A stretch of DNA of 60,000 nt, taken from contig NC_092673.1 of assembly GCF_964355755.1 (NCBI RefSeq), positions 26,481,001 to 26,541,000 on the forward strand. The letters are read 5' to 3'. The notes below the pieces were generated by a model. The model saw only the letters and a list, made by a program, of their open reading frames with translations. It searched no databases and was not told the origin of the DNA. This document shows, in pieces, positions 11,332-23,333 of this stretch. Origin of the DNA: Antedon mediterranea (lineage: Eukaryota; Echinodermata; Crinoidea; Comatulida; Antedonidae). Within the stretch, counting starts at the first letter, position 1. The number at the start of each line of letters is the position of its first letter. The position numbers and the translations under genes were made by a program.

Positions 11332-12006
11332 CTTGGTTCCATGCACCGATTGACCCAACGCAACGACGTGTATGCGCAATGCCAAGCTGGGTCCCACCAC
11401 TAGCACGCAACGCAAGTATGTAAGCGCGACGCAAGTAAAGTAAAGCTCGCTCCCACTAGGACGCAACGCAAAGATGTAAGTGCAAGGCAAGGCAAGTAAA
11501 GCTGACTCCCACCAGGACGAAACGCAAGGTTGTAAGCGCAACGCAAGTAAAGCTTTCTACCACTAGAACGCAATGCAAGCAAAGTGTAAAGATGGCTCCC
11601 ACTAGGACGCAACGCAAGGATGTAAGCACAACGCAATTAAAGCTGGCTCCTACTAGGACGCAACGCAAGGAGGATGTAAGCGTGACGCAAGTAAAGCTGG
11701 CTCCCACTTGGACGTAACTCAAGGATGTAAACGCGACGCAAGTAAAGCTGGCTCCCACTCTAGGACGCAACACAAGGATGTAAGCGTGACGCATGTAAAG
11801 CTGGCTCCCACCACTCTAGGACGCAACGGAAGGATGTAAGCGCGTGCAACGCATGCAAAGCTGGCTTCCACTCTAGGACGCAACGTAAGGATGTAAGCGC
11901 AACGCAGGCTAGTTGAACAATGACAAGCGACAGTTAATAATTATAATCAATCGCTTTGGTCAAATCACTTGCTTACGTTGTGTCTGATCCTAGTAGAACC
12001 AAGCTT
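11332..12006. repeat. Tandem array built from family B MITE end
   Basis: About ten copies of a roughly 57-60-bp unit run from 11390 to 11900. Each holds CTGGCTCCCACTAGGACG, CGCAACGCAAGGATGTAAGC and a GCAAGTAAAG end. The first unit is preceded by a normal left end (CTTGGTTCC at 11332) and the array is followed by a normal right half with TGACAAGCGA and TAGTAGAACCAAGCTT (to 12006). So one element has had its left part multiplied. Open frames on the minus strand are by-products of the repeat. A partial second right half lies at 12045-12125. Confidence 0.85.
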
Positions 12007-12129
12007 TACGGTTTGTTTGTTTGTTTTTATTGACTTCCACACACAGTAGTTGACCAATCACAAGCATGATCAGCAATTGCGTTGCGGTTACGTCATTGTA
12101 TTGCGTTCTAGTAGAAACCAAAAAGATCG

Positions 12130-12535
12130 AATACAGCAAGGGGCCTCCTCCTCAAGGACTATCGTTTCCAGAAGAACTAAATTTATTTCTTCAAATATGA
12201 AATCATTTAATAGGGGAGTACAATTAGTCTTAGATAATAATGTCGCTTTTTAAGCTCCCTTGGTGGTTATACAGCAGATTAGTAAAATTAACGTTGATGT
12301 TGGTAACTATTCATCCGTACAATAACTAATTCCTCGTCTGTCATAATAACTTGAATGCCGTCCATTTGTTTTCTGCACGTGATTTATAGCTTCACATACA
12401 CCATACTTCATTTAATAACATATAAAACAAAATGTGTAAAACATTCAGATAAGCAACTTTAAATGCGTGTATACACGTACCACAAATAAATGGGTATGTG
12501 TGATCGTAGAAAACACAATTGAGTATCGTGAGGTA
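12130..12535. other. Intergenic, no gene seen
   Basis: Unique-looking sequence between the family B array and the 29-bp minisatellite. No gene seen. Confidence 0.4.
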
Positions 12536-12539
12536 TTTA

Positions 12540-14720
12540 GCGCAATGGGTATAGTCGGGCACGTAGAAAATTGGGTATAGTCATGCACGTAGACAATTGG
12601 GTATAGTCGTGTACGCGTAGTGCAATTGGGTATAGTCGTGTACGCGTACAGAAAATTGGGTATAGTCACGTGCGCAATTATTGAGTATAGCCACGTATAA
12701 AACAATTGAGTATAGTCGTATACACGTAGAGCATCTGGGTATAGTCGTATACACGTAAAGCATCTGGGTATAGTCGTATACATGTAGAGCATCTGGGTAT
12801 TGTCGTATACAAATACACGTAGAGCATCTGGGTATAGTCGTATACACGTAGAGCATCTGGGTATAGTCGTATACACGTAGAGCATCTGGGTATTGTCGTA
12901 TACACGTAAAGCATCTGGGTATAGTCGTATACAAATACACGTAGAGCATCTGGGTATAGTCGTATATACGTAGAGCATCTGGGTATAGTCGTATACACGT
13001 AGAGCATCTGGGTATAGTCGTATACACGTAGAGCATCTGGGTATAGTCGTATACACGTAGAGCATCTGGGTATAGTCGTATACACGTAGAGCATCTGGGT
13101 ATAGTCGTATACACGTAAAGCATCTGGGTATAGTCGTATACACGTAGAACATCTGGGTATAGTCGTATACATGTAGAGCATCTGGGTATAGTCGTATACA
13201 CGTAGAGCATCTGGGTATAGTCGTATACACGTAGAGCATCTGGGTATAGTCGTATACACGTAAAGCATCTGGGTATAGTCGTATACACGTAGAGCATCTG
13301 GGTATAGTCGTATACACGTAGAGCATCTGGGTATTGTCGTATACACGTAGAGCATCTGGGTATAGTCGTATACACGTAGAGCATCTGGGTATAGTCGTAT
13401 ACACGTAGAGCATCTGGGTATAGTCGTATACACGTAGAGCATCTGGGTATAGTCGTATACACGTAAAGCATCTGGGTATAGTCGTATACACGTAAAGCAT
13501 CTGGGTATAGTCGTATACACGTAGAGCATCTGGGTATAGTCGTATACACGTAGAGCATCTGGGTATAGTCGTATACACGTAAAGCATCTGGGTATAGTCG
13601 TATACACGTAAAGCATCTGGGTATAGTCGTATACATGTAGAGCATCTGGGTATAGTCGTATACACGTAGAGCATCTTGGTATAGTCGTATACACGTAGAG
13701 CATCTGGGTATAGTCGTATACACGTAAAGCATCTGGGTATAGTCGTATACACGTAGAGCATCTGGGTATAGTCGTATACACGTAGAGCATCTGGGTATAG
13801 TCGTATACACGTAAAGCATCTGGGTATAGTCGTATACACGTAAAGCATCTGGGTATAGTCGTATACACGTAGAGCATCTGGGTATAGTCGTATACACGTA
13901 AAGCATCTGGGTATAGTCGTATACACGTAAAGCATCTGGGTATAGTCGTATACATGTAGAGCATCTGGGTATAGTCGTATACACGTAAAGCATCTGGGTA
14001 TAGTCGTATACACGTAAAGCATCTGGGTATAGTCGTATACATGTAGAACATCTGGGTATAGTCGTATACATGTAGAGCATCTGGTTATAGTCGTATACAC
14101 GTAGAGCATCTGGGTATAGTCGTATACACGTAGAGCATCTGGGTATAGTCGTATACACGTAAAGCATCTGGGTATAGTCGTATACACGTAAAGCATCTGG
14201 GTATAGTCGTATACATGTAGAACATCTGGGTATAGTCGTATACATGTAGAGCATCTGGTTATAGTCGTATACACGTAGAGCATCTGGGTATAGTCGTATA
14301 CACGTAGAGCATCTGGGTATAGTCGTATACACGTAAAGCATCTGGGTATAGTCGTATACACGTAGAACATCTGGGTATAGTCGTATACACGTAGAACATC
14401 TGGGTATAGTCGTATACACGTAGAGCATCTGGGTATAGTCGTATACATGTAGAGCATCTGGGTATAGTCGTATATACGTAGAGCATCTGGGTATAGTCGT
14501 ATACACGTAGAACATCTGGTTATAGTCGTATACACGTAAAGCATCTGGGTATAGTCGTATACACGTAAAGCATCTGGGTATAGTCGTATACATGTAGAGC
14601 ATCTGGGTATAGTCGTATACATGTAGAGCATCTGGTTATAGTCGTATACACGTAGAGCATCTGGGTATAGTCATATACACGTAGAGCATCTGGGTATCGT
14701 CGTGTACACGTAGAGAACAT
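12540..14720. repeat. 29-bp minisatellite, about 70 copies
   Basis: The monomer is TACACGTAGAGCATCTGG followed by GTATAGTCGTA. It repeats with few changes from about 12715 to 14715; both borders are more degenerate (12540-12715 has GGGTATAGTCG with variable spacers). Common variants are CATGTA for CACGTA, AAGC or GAAC for GAGC, and GGTTAT for GGGTAT. Since 29 is not a multiple of 3 and the minus strand of the monomer has no stop, all three minus frames stay open for 450-730 codons, giving the same 29-residue repeat. I treat these as repeat artefacts: no signal peptide, no unique domain, no splice context. Confidence 0.95.
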
Positions 14721-14759
14721 TTGGGTGGTAGAGCACAATTGTGTATAGTCGTGTCTGAA

Positions 14760-15610
14760 AATTGTGAGTATTATACGTATGAAACGCCATATGTGCCAAA
14801 ATATTTATCTTTACTCATTACGTGCTAGAACCTAGTCTAAGTCGTGTACATTATGTACTGTAGTTTGTCTAATCTGAAAATTCATAAGTCGAATACTAAG
14901 TGGTTGTTGCGGACAATAATTACTACATTATCTTTCCTACTTTCCATGTTCTGTATAATGTAACTTTCCCAATCGGATTTGTGGCAAACTTAATCTGTGT
15001 CTTTTACGTGACGTAAGCACAGCAATATATCATTCCGGAATTGATATAGTCACGTATTTTATCTTGTGATATGACTTATAATATTGTAATTGTCGCGTTT
15101 GATTAGTTCGTGGCACGTTAATTGCGCAAACCTTTAGGTATGGTGCATTTTGTACAGATTATTATGTTAAAATTATAGAAAACCCTTTTACACTAAAAAT
15201 TAAACGGAAATTGTACATAAATAATGGTCTACTAAATGGCATGTAGTTTAGATACGTTTATGTGCTCTATTATTGCTTTGATAAATGCGTTCCTCTTTTA
15301 ATTGCGTTCATGTTGCCATTAATGCGTTTGCACCAAAAAAAGTAATGAATTCATCACAGCACTACTGTACCTTTGCCGTAGAGCAATTGGCTTCACTGAT
15401 CCCAACTTACTTTACATAAATACATACATCAATTTACTGCAAATGCTAGACTGTTTAATTATTTTAGACAGTTGTTCAATTAAAGAATCTGTCCACGATC
15501 TTGTACCGCCGAACACAAATTAACGGCAATCTTTTACAAATTTAAAGGTTGAGATGCGGCGTGAGTTGAATGTTTTGTTTTTATGAAAAAGTATATTTAT
15601 CAAATAGCAT
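14760..15610. other. Intergenic, no gene seen
   Basis: AT-rich sequence without a convincing open frame or repeat. Confidence 0.45.
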
Positions 15611-15623
15611 ATACAAGTAACAA

Positions 15624-15818
15624 TTGAATGTAGAAATGAAACCCGGGCCTGTGTTGTCGTCTCCCATTGCCCCTTCTCCGCATTTAATCGAGATGGACAA
15701 GCGGTTAAGACCACAGAGGCGCCGCAAAACGTGCAATACAGTCAGCACAACCTCTCCTCGACCTAGTGAAGAACAAGTCTTCTCGGATACGGAAATTTGG
15801 AGGCCAAATCTACCATAG
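15624..15818 (+). pseudogene. Possible LINE remnant with degenerate 2A-like motif
   Basis: A short open frame starts with NVEMKPGP, close to the 2A motif DVExNPGP that opens many deuterostome LINE proteins. The Asn before PGP is Lys here. About 50 basic and Ser/Pro-rich residues follow before a stop. There is no ATG in good context, and a stop lies just upstream. A LINE fragment with chance similarity is as likely as a real remnant. Confidence 0.25.
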
Positions 15819-15989
15819 AGATATTGTTCATTATAATATCAATATGAGTCTACATATCTGGCTCGTGTACAGTGCATCTTTCGGAAGAGTATGGATGGCC
15901 CGGTATACAAACAGGTCCATCTCAGTCCCTGTCGTCCATGCGCTGCACTGCGCGGCTGCCGTGGGTCCGTATATTGGACCTTAATTGTT

Positions 15990-16440
15990 GAGGATAATAA
16001 TAATAATAATAATAAGCTTTATTTAATCACGGATACTTAACTCAACTGAAAGTTGTTTTTCAGTAAGACCGTGTTTAAAGGAAAACACCAACAAAAATAA
16101 ATGTAAAAAGACCTTAATTACTATCAAAACAGGTAATAATTACTATCAAAACAGGTAATAAAACAATTACAATGAAATAAAATGAAACAAGGATACACTT
16201 ACTAACTATAAAATTAAATAATACACTACATTTAAATAAAGCTACATGAAATTAGCAGTTAACAGTTTCTTAAAAAGAGAGACAGAGTTCACATTTTTAA
16301 TATCTTCATGTAGCTCATTCCAAACCTATATATAAATTCCATTGCTCGTAAGAAATGTGGATTTTAAACTTGAATGTTACTTTGCCTAATTTGTGGATCG
16401 ATTGATTTGGTTATTAAACATTCAATTACGAACTAAGCTG
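15990..16440 (-). mobile_element. Non-LTR retroelement 3' end fragment
   Basis: An AATAATAATAATAAT run at about 15993-16013 is followed by AAGCTTTATTTAATCACGG. Read on the minus strand this is a 3' untranslated region ending in a TTA-type simple tail, as in several invertebrate LINEs. Nearby is a 26-bp duplication (AATTACTATCAAAACAGGTAATAA, near 16115 and 16138). No coding part remains. The family cannot be named by eye. Confidence 0.4.
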
Positions 16441-16535
16441 GCGCTGGATCATTGGTGTTCTACTTCATTTATATTTGACACGCCAACGGTCATTGCATTC
16501 ATGTATGTTATTTCAATATTTTACTCTGTATAATA

Positions 16536-16722
16536 AGGTTTATCGCAAATAGCTTGATTTCGCGAGGAACGTCATTGCAAAATGCATGATCGGAAGGGTT
16601 TGGAAACAAACGTTACTACGCGTAGGCCTACGTACAAACAACAAATCACGTACGTACACATCGTGACGTTTGCTCCTAAATCCTTCCCACCATTCGTCGC
16701 GCATGCTATTTGCGATAATCCT
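16536..16722. mobile_element. MITE-like element, family D
   Basis: The terminal inverted repeats are AGGTTTATCGCAAATAGC at the left and GCTATTTGCGATAATCCT at the right. TA flanks both sides (16534 and 16723), suggesting a TA target duplication. The inside is partly palindromic (CGTACGTACACATCGTGACG region, AACGTCATTGC and GTGACGTTTGC). A second copy lies at 26355. No coding capacity. Confidence 0.8.
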
Positions 16723-16724
16723 TA

Positions 16725-17391
16725 TACGTATTTTAAAAAATTCTCCAAACAAACTAATTGAAGTATATTTAATATGTCGTACGTCTTAACTTTGGCAGTA
16801 TAACCATTTATTTCGCAACCTAGACCTATAAGTAAGACAAACTTACAAATTAAGGTTACGAAAAGGCAGTAAGTGCAATCGTGTAGTTAATATGTACGAT
16901 AACGAGATTGATTTTGTTCTTCTTTACCTTTTTATTCTCTAAAATTAAAGACTATTTCTAAAATTGCTTTTAGAATCTAATATACCTAAATCTCAATTTA
17001 TAACACATTTTCTGATAATGTAATACTAAAGCTTAGATTCCTCGCATCCAAATTCAACAATATTAAATGAAAAAGATTTTAAAAGTAATGAATGTTATTC
17101 AGATTATCAGACGTGTTGTGTAAACACAAAGTATATACTTAAGCCATGATTTATGTATAAACTTCCATTTGTTTGAAATTCAAATTGTCAAATGTATTAA
17201 TTCATATAATGTACAATTCAAACATCAACGTTTTTGTAATTCAAGTAATTTGCTTTTATTTCATTTGCCATACAAAAGATGTTTAATGGAGTAAAAACCG
17301 ATAGATCGAGGACGATTTTCGTCACGGTGACCATGGGCGCTGATTGGTGGAAAAGCTTAGATGTTCTCTAGTGCTTGTGTTATAATGAGTG
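16725..17391. other. Upstream region of amine receptor gene
   Basis: AT-rich until about 17300, then TCACGGTGACCATGGGCGC and GATTGGTGG close to the start codon. No TATA box at a clear distance. It probably holds the promoter and 5' UTR, but no site can be fixed. Confidence 0.35.
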
Positions 17392-18588
17392 ATGATAAAA
17401 GAAGAGAGAGAGAGCAGAGATGAATACATCATTGACACAAGTAGACTCACTCATGTGTACATTATGGGCTCAAATTATACAGCTGACTCCGCCGATGTGG
17501 AAGATGACTTTACAGTCGGCAATGTTGTAATCGTTGTTGTACTGTCAGTATTTTGCCTCAGTGGTGTTTTTGGAAATATTTTGGTATGTTTAGCCGTGTG
17601 GAAGATTCGGACCTTACGTGTTGTGGGCAACTATTTTGTGGTATCCCTTGCGGTAGCAGATGTTCTGGTCTCCGGTTTAGTTATGCCATTAGCGATTTCA
17701 TTGGAGGTTCTGGAAGGAAAATGGATTTTTGGAAAAATGATATGTTACGCATGGACATCGTTAGATGTTACGTTATCTACAGCGTCGATTATTAATCTTG
17801 GCGCCATTTCAGTGGACAGATACCGCGCCGTAACACAGCCACTATCCTACGCATCCAAACGTACTGCTTTTATGGCGCGAAAAGTTATTATCATCGTCTG
17901 GGTAGTATCTGTAATAGTCGGAGCACCAGCTACTATTTTTATCGATTATTCAGACGGCGTATGTTTTCTATCTGACAAAAACGCTAGATATTATTCAATT
18001 ATTTCTTCATGCTTTTCGTTTTTCATTCCGTGTTTTATCATACTGTTTTTGTATTATAAAATATTTAAAACAGCTCAATTTCGCGCAAATCGACGTGTTG
18101 GCCCAGCAATAGCGGCTGTAGCTGTGATGTATCCAAAAAGGAAGGTGCCAGCAGAAGCAGACCAACAAAGCGGTGGGTTTTCAGAAACTCAAACTGTATC
18201 TAATAGAAACCAAAGTGTCACGTGGCCTACAGAAACTCCAAACCTTGCAACCAAAGAAGAGACAGAAAACAGAAGCATTCCGCGTGCGTGTGAAAACAAT
18301 GTATTGAAATCGCAGAAGAAAATATCGGTAGCAAAGGAACGCAAGGCAGCTGTTGTGTTGATGATTGTAGTAGGGACATTCGTTGCCTGCTGGTTGCCTT
18401 TCTTTACAATAAACGTAGCCGGGGCTATTTGTACATCTTGTGAGTTTGGACCAAAACTGATGTCTTTTGTCCTCTGGCTTGGTTGGTGTAACTCTATTGT
18501 CAATCCAGCTTTATACACAGTGTTTAACAAAGAATTTCGTAATGCATTTAAAAAGTTGCTTCGTATCGACCGATGTTTTAATTCGTAG
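17392..18588 (+). CDS. Dopamine D2-like/aminergic class A GPCR, intronless
   Basis: One uninterrupted exon encodes 398 aa from the ATG at 17392 (a shorter start at 17464 precedes the NYT glycosylation site and is possible). Seven membrane segments are clear. TM3 has the amine-binding Asp at residue ~125 in SLDVTLSTASI, then DRY at ~142. TM5 reads ISSCFSFFIP, keeping the three serines (~205, 206, 209) that bind catechol hydroxyls. TM6 has CWLPFF and TM7 has WLGWCNSIVNPALY. Cysteines in KMICY and DGVCF can form the usual disulfide. The third cytoplasmic loop is long (~90 residues) and the tail short with one Cys, as in Gi-coupled D2-type receptors. Octopamine, tyramine or alpha-2-type ligands cannot be excluded. 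A poly(A) signal lies at 18856. Confidence 0.93.
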   Translation: MIKEERESRDEYIIDTSRLTHVYIMGSNYTADSADVEDDFTVGNVVIVVVLSVFCLSGVFGNILVCLAVWKIRTLRVVGNYFVVSLAVADVLVSGLVMPLAISLEVLEGKWIFGKMICYAWTSLDVTLSTASIINLGAISVDRYRAVTQPLSYASKRTAFMARKVIIIVWVVSVIVGAPATIFIDYSDGVCFLSDKNARYYSIISSCFSFFIPCFIILFLYYKIFKTAQFRANRRVGPAIAAVAVMYPKRKVPAEADQQSGGFSETQTVSNRNQSVTWPTETPNLATKEETENRSIPRACENNVLKSQKKISVAKERKAAVVLMIVVGTFVACWLPFFTINVAGAICTSCEFGPKLMSFVLWLGWCNSIVNPALYTVFNKEFRNAFKKLLRIDRCFNS

Positions 18589-18855
18589 CATCCACAAATG
18601 AACTTCATAACAATGATTATTCAGTATTATAATGAGGCAAATCCTTACTGTATGTAGGCCTACTATTATAAGCTTTTATTAGTGCGTTGAATATTGTAGA
18701 AACGTTTATGTAAACTCAGCTTACTTTTGTCAGCTAAAAGCGTTCATCGATTTTTTTCTTCAAGAAAATAACGTTGAATAATGACTGTGTTCAGACTATG
18801 CAATTTGGCATGTTCACATCGAATTTTGACTCGAAAGGACAAACAGAACAAAAGC

Positions 18856-18861
18856 AATAAA
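18856..18861 (+). terminator. Poly(A) signal, amine receptor gene
   Basis: AATAAA 268 bp after the stop codon, the first clear hexamer downstream. Confidence 0.45.
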
Positions 18862-18869
18862 GTTATGAT

Positions 18870-21800
18870 AAACAGCGCGTTAAAAAAATATATACTCTAT
18901 TCAAATTTAGGTTTGGAATCGGCTTTGAGATGGTCGAATATGATCGATTGAAATAGTGTGTATAAAGACGCACGCGCGTCAGCAGCTCTAATCAGATCAC
19001 AAGCAATTTGCCTCGTTTTGTATTTGCGGAGAGTGATTCTGTTAGTGCTGCGTTCACACGACTAGATGTAAAAACTCTTGCCGTATCAACGTAATTAAGC
19101 GAGGTTTTGTGTTATTCAACATTTTTGTAACAATGCAGGACGAACAGAATATTTATGTGTGCTAATAATTCCATTACCCGTCACAGTCATCACTCAAATG
19201 TATAGGTTAAACAGTCCTAGACGTTTCATTACTCTTGCAGAAACGTAATTACACATATGGGGTATAAATAACCAATACGATTACAAATAAAGCAGTTTTT
19301 GCATTAATGCCTTGAGCATCGTAAATATTAAAAACTAGATTTTATCATTTGTGAACGTGTTGTTTGTATTTTGCTAGAAGGCATTACGTGACATTAAATC
19401 GTAACATTCAGAATGCAATTTCGTTGTAGAAAACTGTTTTTTGTCGTTATTTAAATTATCAAAATGCAAACATAAAATCTAGCTTTTTTTGTTTATAAAA
19501 GTGTGTTACAATTCATGTTGATATTTTTTCAAGACATGTTGTGTCGTCAAGATGGTTAATACGATTTCGTGACGAATTACAATACAAACTCACCGCAATG
19601 CAATCATTCAGTTAGAATGGAAGCACGTTATATATACGTGTTTCAATCCTGGGTTGTGTGACTCTATTCACAAAATCGTTTGTTTGAAAATGAGCTTGTA
19701 CTTACTTAACCTACAACATACACCTAATTTCACACGCGCGCGCACAAATGTTGATAATACGCGCGTACCAATGTTGATAATACGAACGCAAGTATATTCT
19801 TTCTGTTTTTGGCCATCAATTAATTTTCGTTTCCGTTGACGCTAACATTTGAAATAATATTTTGTTGAAAATACATACAGGATTTATTTTTGTCCGCGTT
19901 TGGTATCTGAAATTCCGAATGCACGTTGCTCTTTAACAAATATCATCTGTATTAAAACTTATACTACAACAAACAAACAAAAAACTAATTATATTTTACA
20001 CGACCATTCTGTAAAAAGGTTGTCTAATTTTTCAATTACTCAACCCTAGTTGAATTTGAGACAACCCTCTTCTAATCGAAGATCGTCAATTTATTATGAA
20101 ATGCGTAAGAGACGTTAAGATGCTATTTTTACCCACTGTCACACTAATTACCAGGTAATCGATAGAACATGTAACAGAGATTAATGTACCATTTCCACAA
20201 CATTTATTGTCCGATATAAAAATTGTAATTATTATTAGAATATACTACACTATAGGCCTACTCGATAAAAACTAGAAATATAAAATAAATTTATTAATAT
20301 AAAATACACAATGAAGAGTTTAATTTGTAAATATTGCAACAACAAAAATATTACTCAATATCATATTATATTAATTATATAATTATAGTAGAGATAAATA
20401 CTGTCGACACAAGGAATACAATATTGCCTAAATGCTTTGCTCTTGTATATTGTTATGAAATTTCCTCCATGATATAAAAAAAATACAATATAACTAATAT
20501 CAAAAAGTGATAAAATACAGTAAAAATTCTATCAAAATGCCAAACGATGCTCTATGGAAGGGAGCGCGGAGTTTATTTTAATATTAATATGGTTTAGGAA
20601 GCCACCGTCTTCGTATACAGACCAATTGCTTTAAGTAATCAAAAAATGTACTTTTTTGCCATTAAGTGGCAATGTAAACCACTGCAAACATATTTAAAAT
20701 AAATCCTTATTGAAAGTAGATTTGAATCAAATTCATCTTTCTAACGAGTACAAAATAATCAATTCCTCTACAATTTCTAGAATTACATCTTGCCGTTTTC
20801 AGAAACAGTATTTTAATATCTTTTTGTCGCCAAAAGATTGTTGAATTAATGATTGAAGTAGTATTTTTAAATACTATATTTCATCTCGAAATCCTCGTGT
20901 TTTTATATTAGTGGATTACACGTCTTACAATCTTGTCTCATAATGGCGAGGCGCGCATGCGCTGAGCTTTACAGGTGGACTTTTGAACCGTTGCAAATGG
21001 ATCAATTAAGTTTCACTATTTTGATTTTTTTATGACGCAACTTGTAATCGATGAAAGCGTTTTCTAAATTCTTTTTTGTGGTGTTATAAAATTATGCTTT
21101 CGTTCATTTTTCGAATTCTGCATTTTAGTATTATGAACGAAAAACGTCAACATGGCATGTAAACGAGTTGTTTAATTACATGAAGACTTTACTATATGAA
21201 TCACGTGATAGGCATCATACGTTATTACCGCCGGCATTTTGTTTAGTAATTAATGTTCACCTTGTTAGTCCTCAAGCAGACATATTATAACGAAATAATT
21301 TGATAACCGTTAATAAGACATTATTAAATGATAAAAAACAACGATGGTGAAAGATTCTGTACTCCATACGATTACAGCTATCCGCATAATACAAAGTGCC
21401 TTAAAACTATCTGCAACACAACATGGATATTGAGAAAATCGATCAATGAGTATTAGACACAATTACGCTTAATTCGATCTAAGGTTAGTAATGTAAAAGT
21501 AAACAAGTTTGATTAAATCTGGATAATTCTATTCTATTGTTACTGAACCATTTCGTGCTAAATAATAATGACATCCAAGCAAACGCAATCACAATTCAGC
21601 AGACCTTCGACACAGTAGGCCTAGTATCCGTCCTCCGACTAATATCCAATAATATTTAATGTTGCACCTAAATAATACGTAGTCAAACACCAACTTAATT
21701 CAATACCTAGTTGCTATAGCAACGACTCGCAATACACAAAGTACTTCTCCAATGATAATGAGTTAATGTTTTGAAGTGATGATTTATTCCTGACAAGGTG

Positions 21801-22070
21801 ATTTATTTAGTGAAGTTACAGAATCTGCTAATGTATCGTAGTTTCTGTTTATGTTGAAAGTTTTGTTAGCTGTAATTTGTTGCAGTAGACATTTATTATA
21901 TATTAGTGGTGGTACAGAAACGACAACTTTTCTAGAATAGGCCTCCATTAATTATAATATTATATTATGTAAATACGTGTACGTGATTGGTTGAAACTGC
22001 ATAACAACTTTTCTAGAATAGGCCTCAATTAATTATAATATTGTGGAGAATGACATAGCTCCTGGTAAAA
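18870..22070. other. Long non-coding stretch, no gene seen
   Basis: AT-rich with no open frame of interest. Minor items are a CGCGCG-rich repeat at 19737-19790 (AATGTTGATAATACG twice) and a 45-bp direct repeat (ACTTTTCTAGAATAGGCCTC at about 21927 and 22002, each followed by AATTATAATATT). Confidence 0.5.
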
Positions 22071-22078
22071 CACACGTC

Positions 22079-22207
22079 TAAAGCTCTGTCTACACTATCA
22101 GTATCAAACAAGTGTGGTGTGCCCAAATATGGTAGCGATATGATGTCATCTTGTCTATATATGGGCACATCTCATTGTTTTGTTACATAAATAAAGTGTA
22201 GACAGTA
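22079..22207. mobile_element. MITE-like element, family A
   Basis: Left end TAAAGCTCTGTCTACACTATC; inside, GTGCCCAAATATGGTAGCGA and TATATGGGCACATCTCA face each other; right end AAGTGTAGACAGTA is shortened. No coding capacity. Confidence 0.8.
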
Positions 22208-22209
22208 CT

Positions 22210-23150
22210 TGTTCTCCAATTTGTGGCATAAGGTATGGACTCCTGTAATATTATGTCTATGCGCATGAGCTGATATGGGACGAAATTGGTGCATGAGGTT
22301 TGTTTATTACTCTTTATTACTTTAAAAAAAATTGAACTTTATGCTGTGTTAAAAAAATTATTTGTTAGTAAAAATCTTCATTCATTTGCTTGTTTCTCTG
22401 TCTCTCTACATCCTCTATAATTTATGTGCCTCCATCTGTATTTTTCTTCCTTATTACTTTATACTTACTTTCTATGAATATTGGTTGAACTGCATACAAC
22501 ATAATTCATTACAGGTGCAGTAGTCTGATTCAAACCATAGTTACCATACTTTCACAATCCAACCTTCATCAGCGTTGGTGCAAATAGGTATTTTAGGATA
22601 TTGGAAGTTGCTATATTGTTAATTTTCTGGTGAAATTGTTTCAATTTGTTTTTGTATGATTTGTAATTAATGAATGAATTACTGTGCATCATTTAGGCTC
22701 TCTTTCATTATTTCCATTGGAAGAGATAATTGAGTGAGTAGCTGTTTTGTTTAATCTATTTTCGTTGTTTTATACCCAGCTTCAATGACTTAACAACATT
22801 ATAAATAAAGTAAGTGTATATCTTTTTATCATAAAATTCATTTCAGTGTGAGTGTACATTTTTTTAGAAAAGAACTTAAAATGGCAGTTAAATGTTTTAT
22901 TATAACTAAGATACTTTGATAATAAAAATAGAAACCATACGCTTATTGTTCCCTTGTGTATTAGAACAACCTCTTTTCTTAGTGGTGATTATCCATCTAT
23001 AGATAAGATATTGAAACCTGATTTATATTTGAAACTGAAATGAGGATTATTTTCAGCAGTTTTTTTACCAACATGTGAACGATATTTTTCATTTGGCAAT
23101 GTTTGAAATAAGATACGCTAAACTCTAATCGTAACAATTCCATATCTTAG
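22210..23150. other. Intergenic, no gene seen
   Basis: AT-rich; no gene or long repeat seen. Confidence 0.45.
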
Positions 23151-23216
23151 TTATGTTAAAGTTCAGTTCTGACTTGAACATGTTCGAAAAAACTAGCATC
23201 TTACAAAGTTATGTTA

Positions 23217-23333
23217 AAGTTCTGTTCTCACTTGCAACTTGCAAGTGAGTTGACAAATCAGAAGCGACATTTCGGATGATCCATGCGGTGATTGGTCAAA
23301 ATACTTGCAGTGCGGTACGCGGAGAACAAGCTT
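23217..23333. mobile_element. MITE-like element, family B (diverged, doubled left end)
   Basis: Left end AAGTTCTGTTCTCACTTGC and right end GGAGAACAAGCTTA, with CAAATCAGAAGCGAC and GTGATTGGTCA inside. A second, diverged left end (TTATGTTAAAGTTCAGTTCT) lies 57 bp upstream near 23152. Confidence 0.7.

Noticed and set aside
11323-11794. Three overlapping minus-strand frames of 72-112 codons
   Set aside because: Translation of the amplified family B MITE end; Leu/Val-rich low-complexity peptide.
12445-14631. Minus-strand frames of 728, 673 and 457 codons
   Set aside because: They are three frames of the same 29-bp minisatellite. No unique domain, signal peptide or splice context.
12540-14720. 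CRISPR-like array
   Set aside because: 29-bp units are directly adjacent without spacers, and the DNA is eukaryotic.
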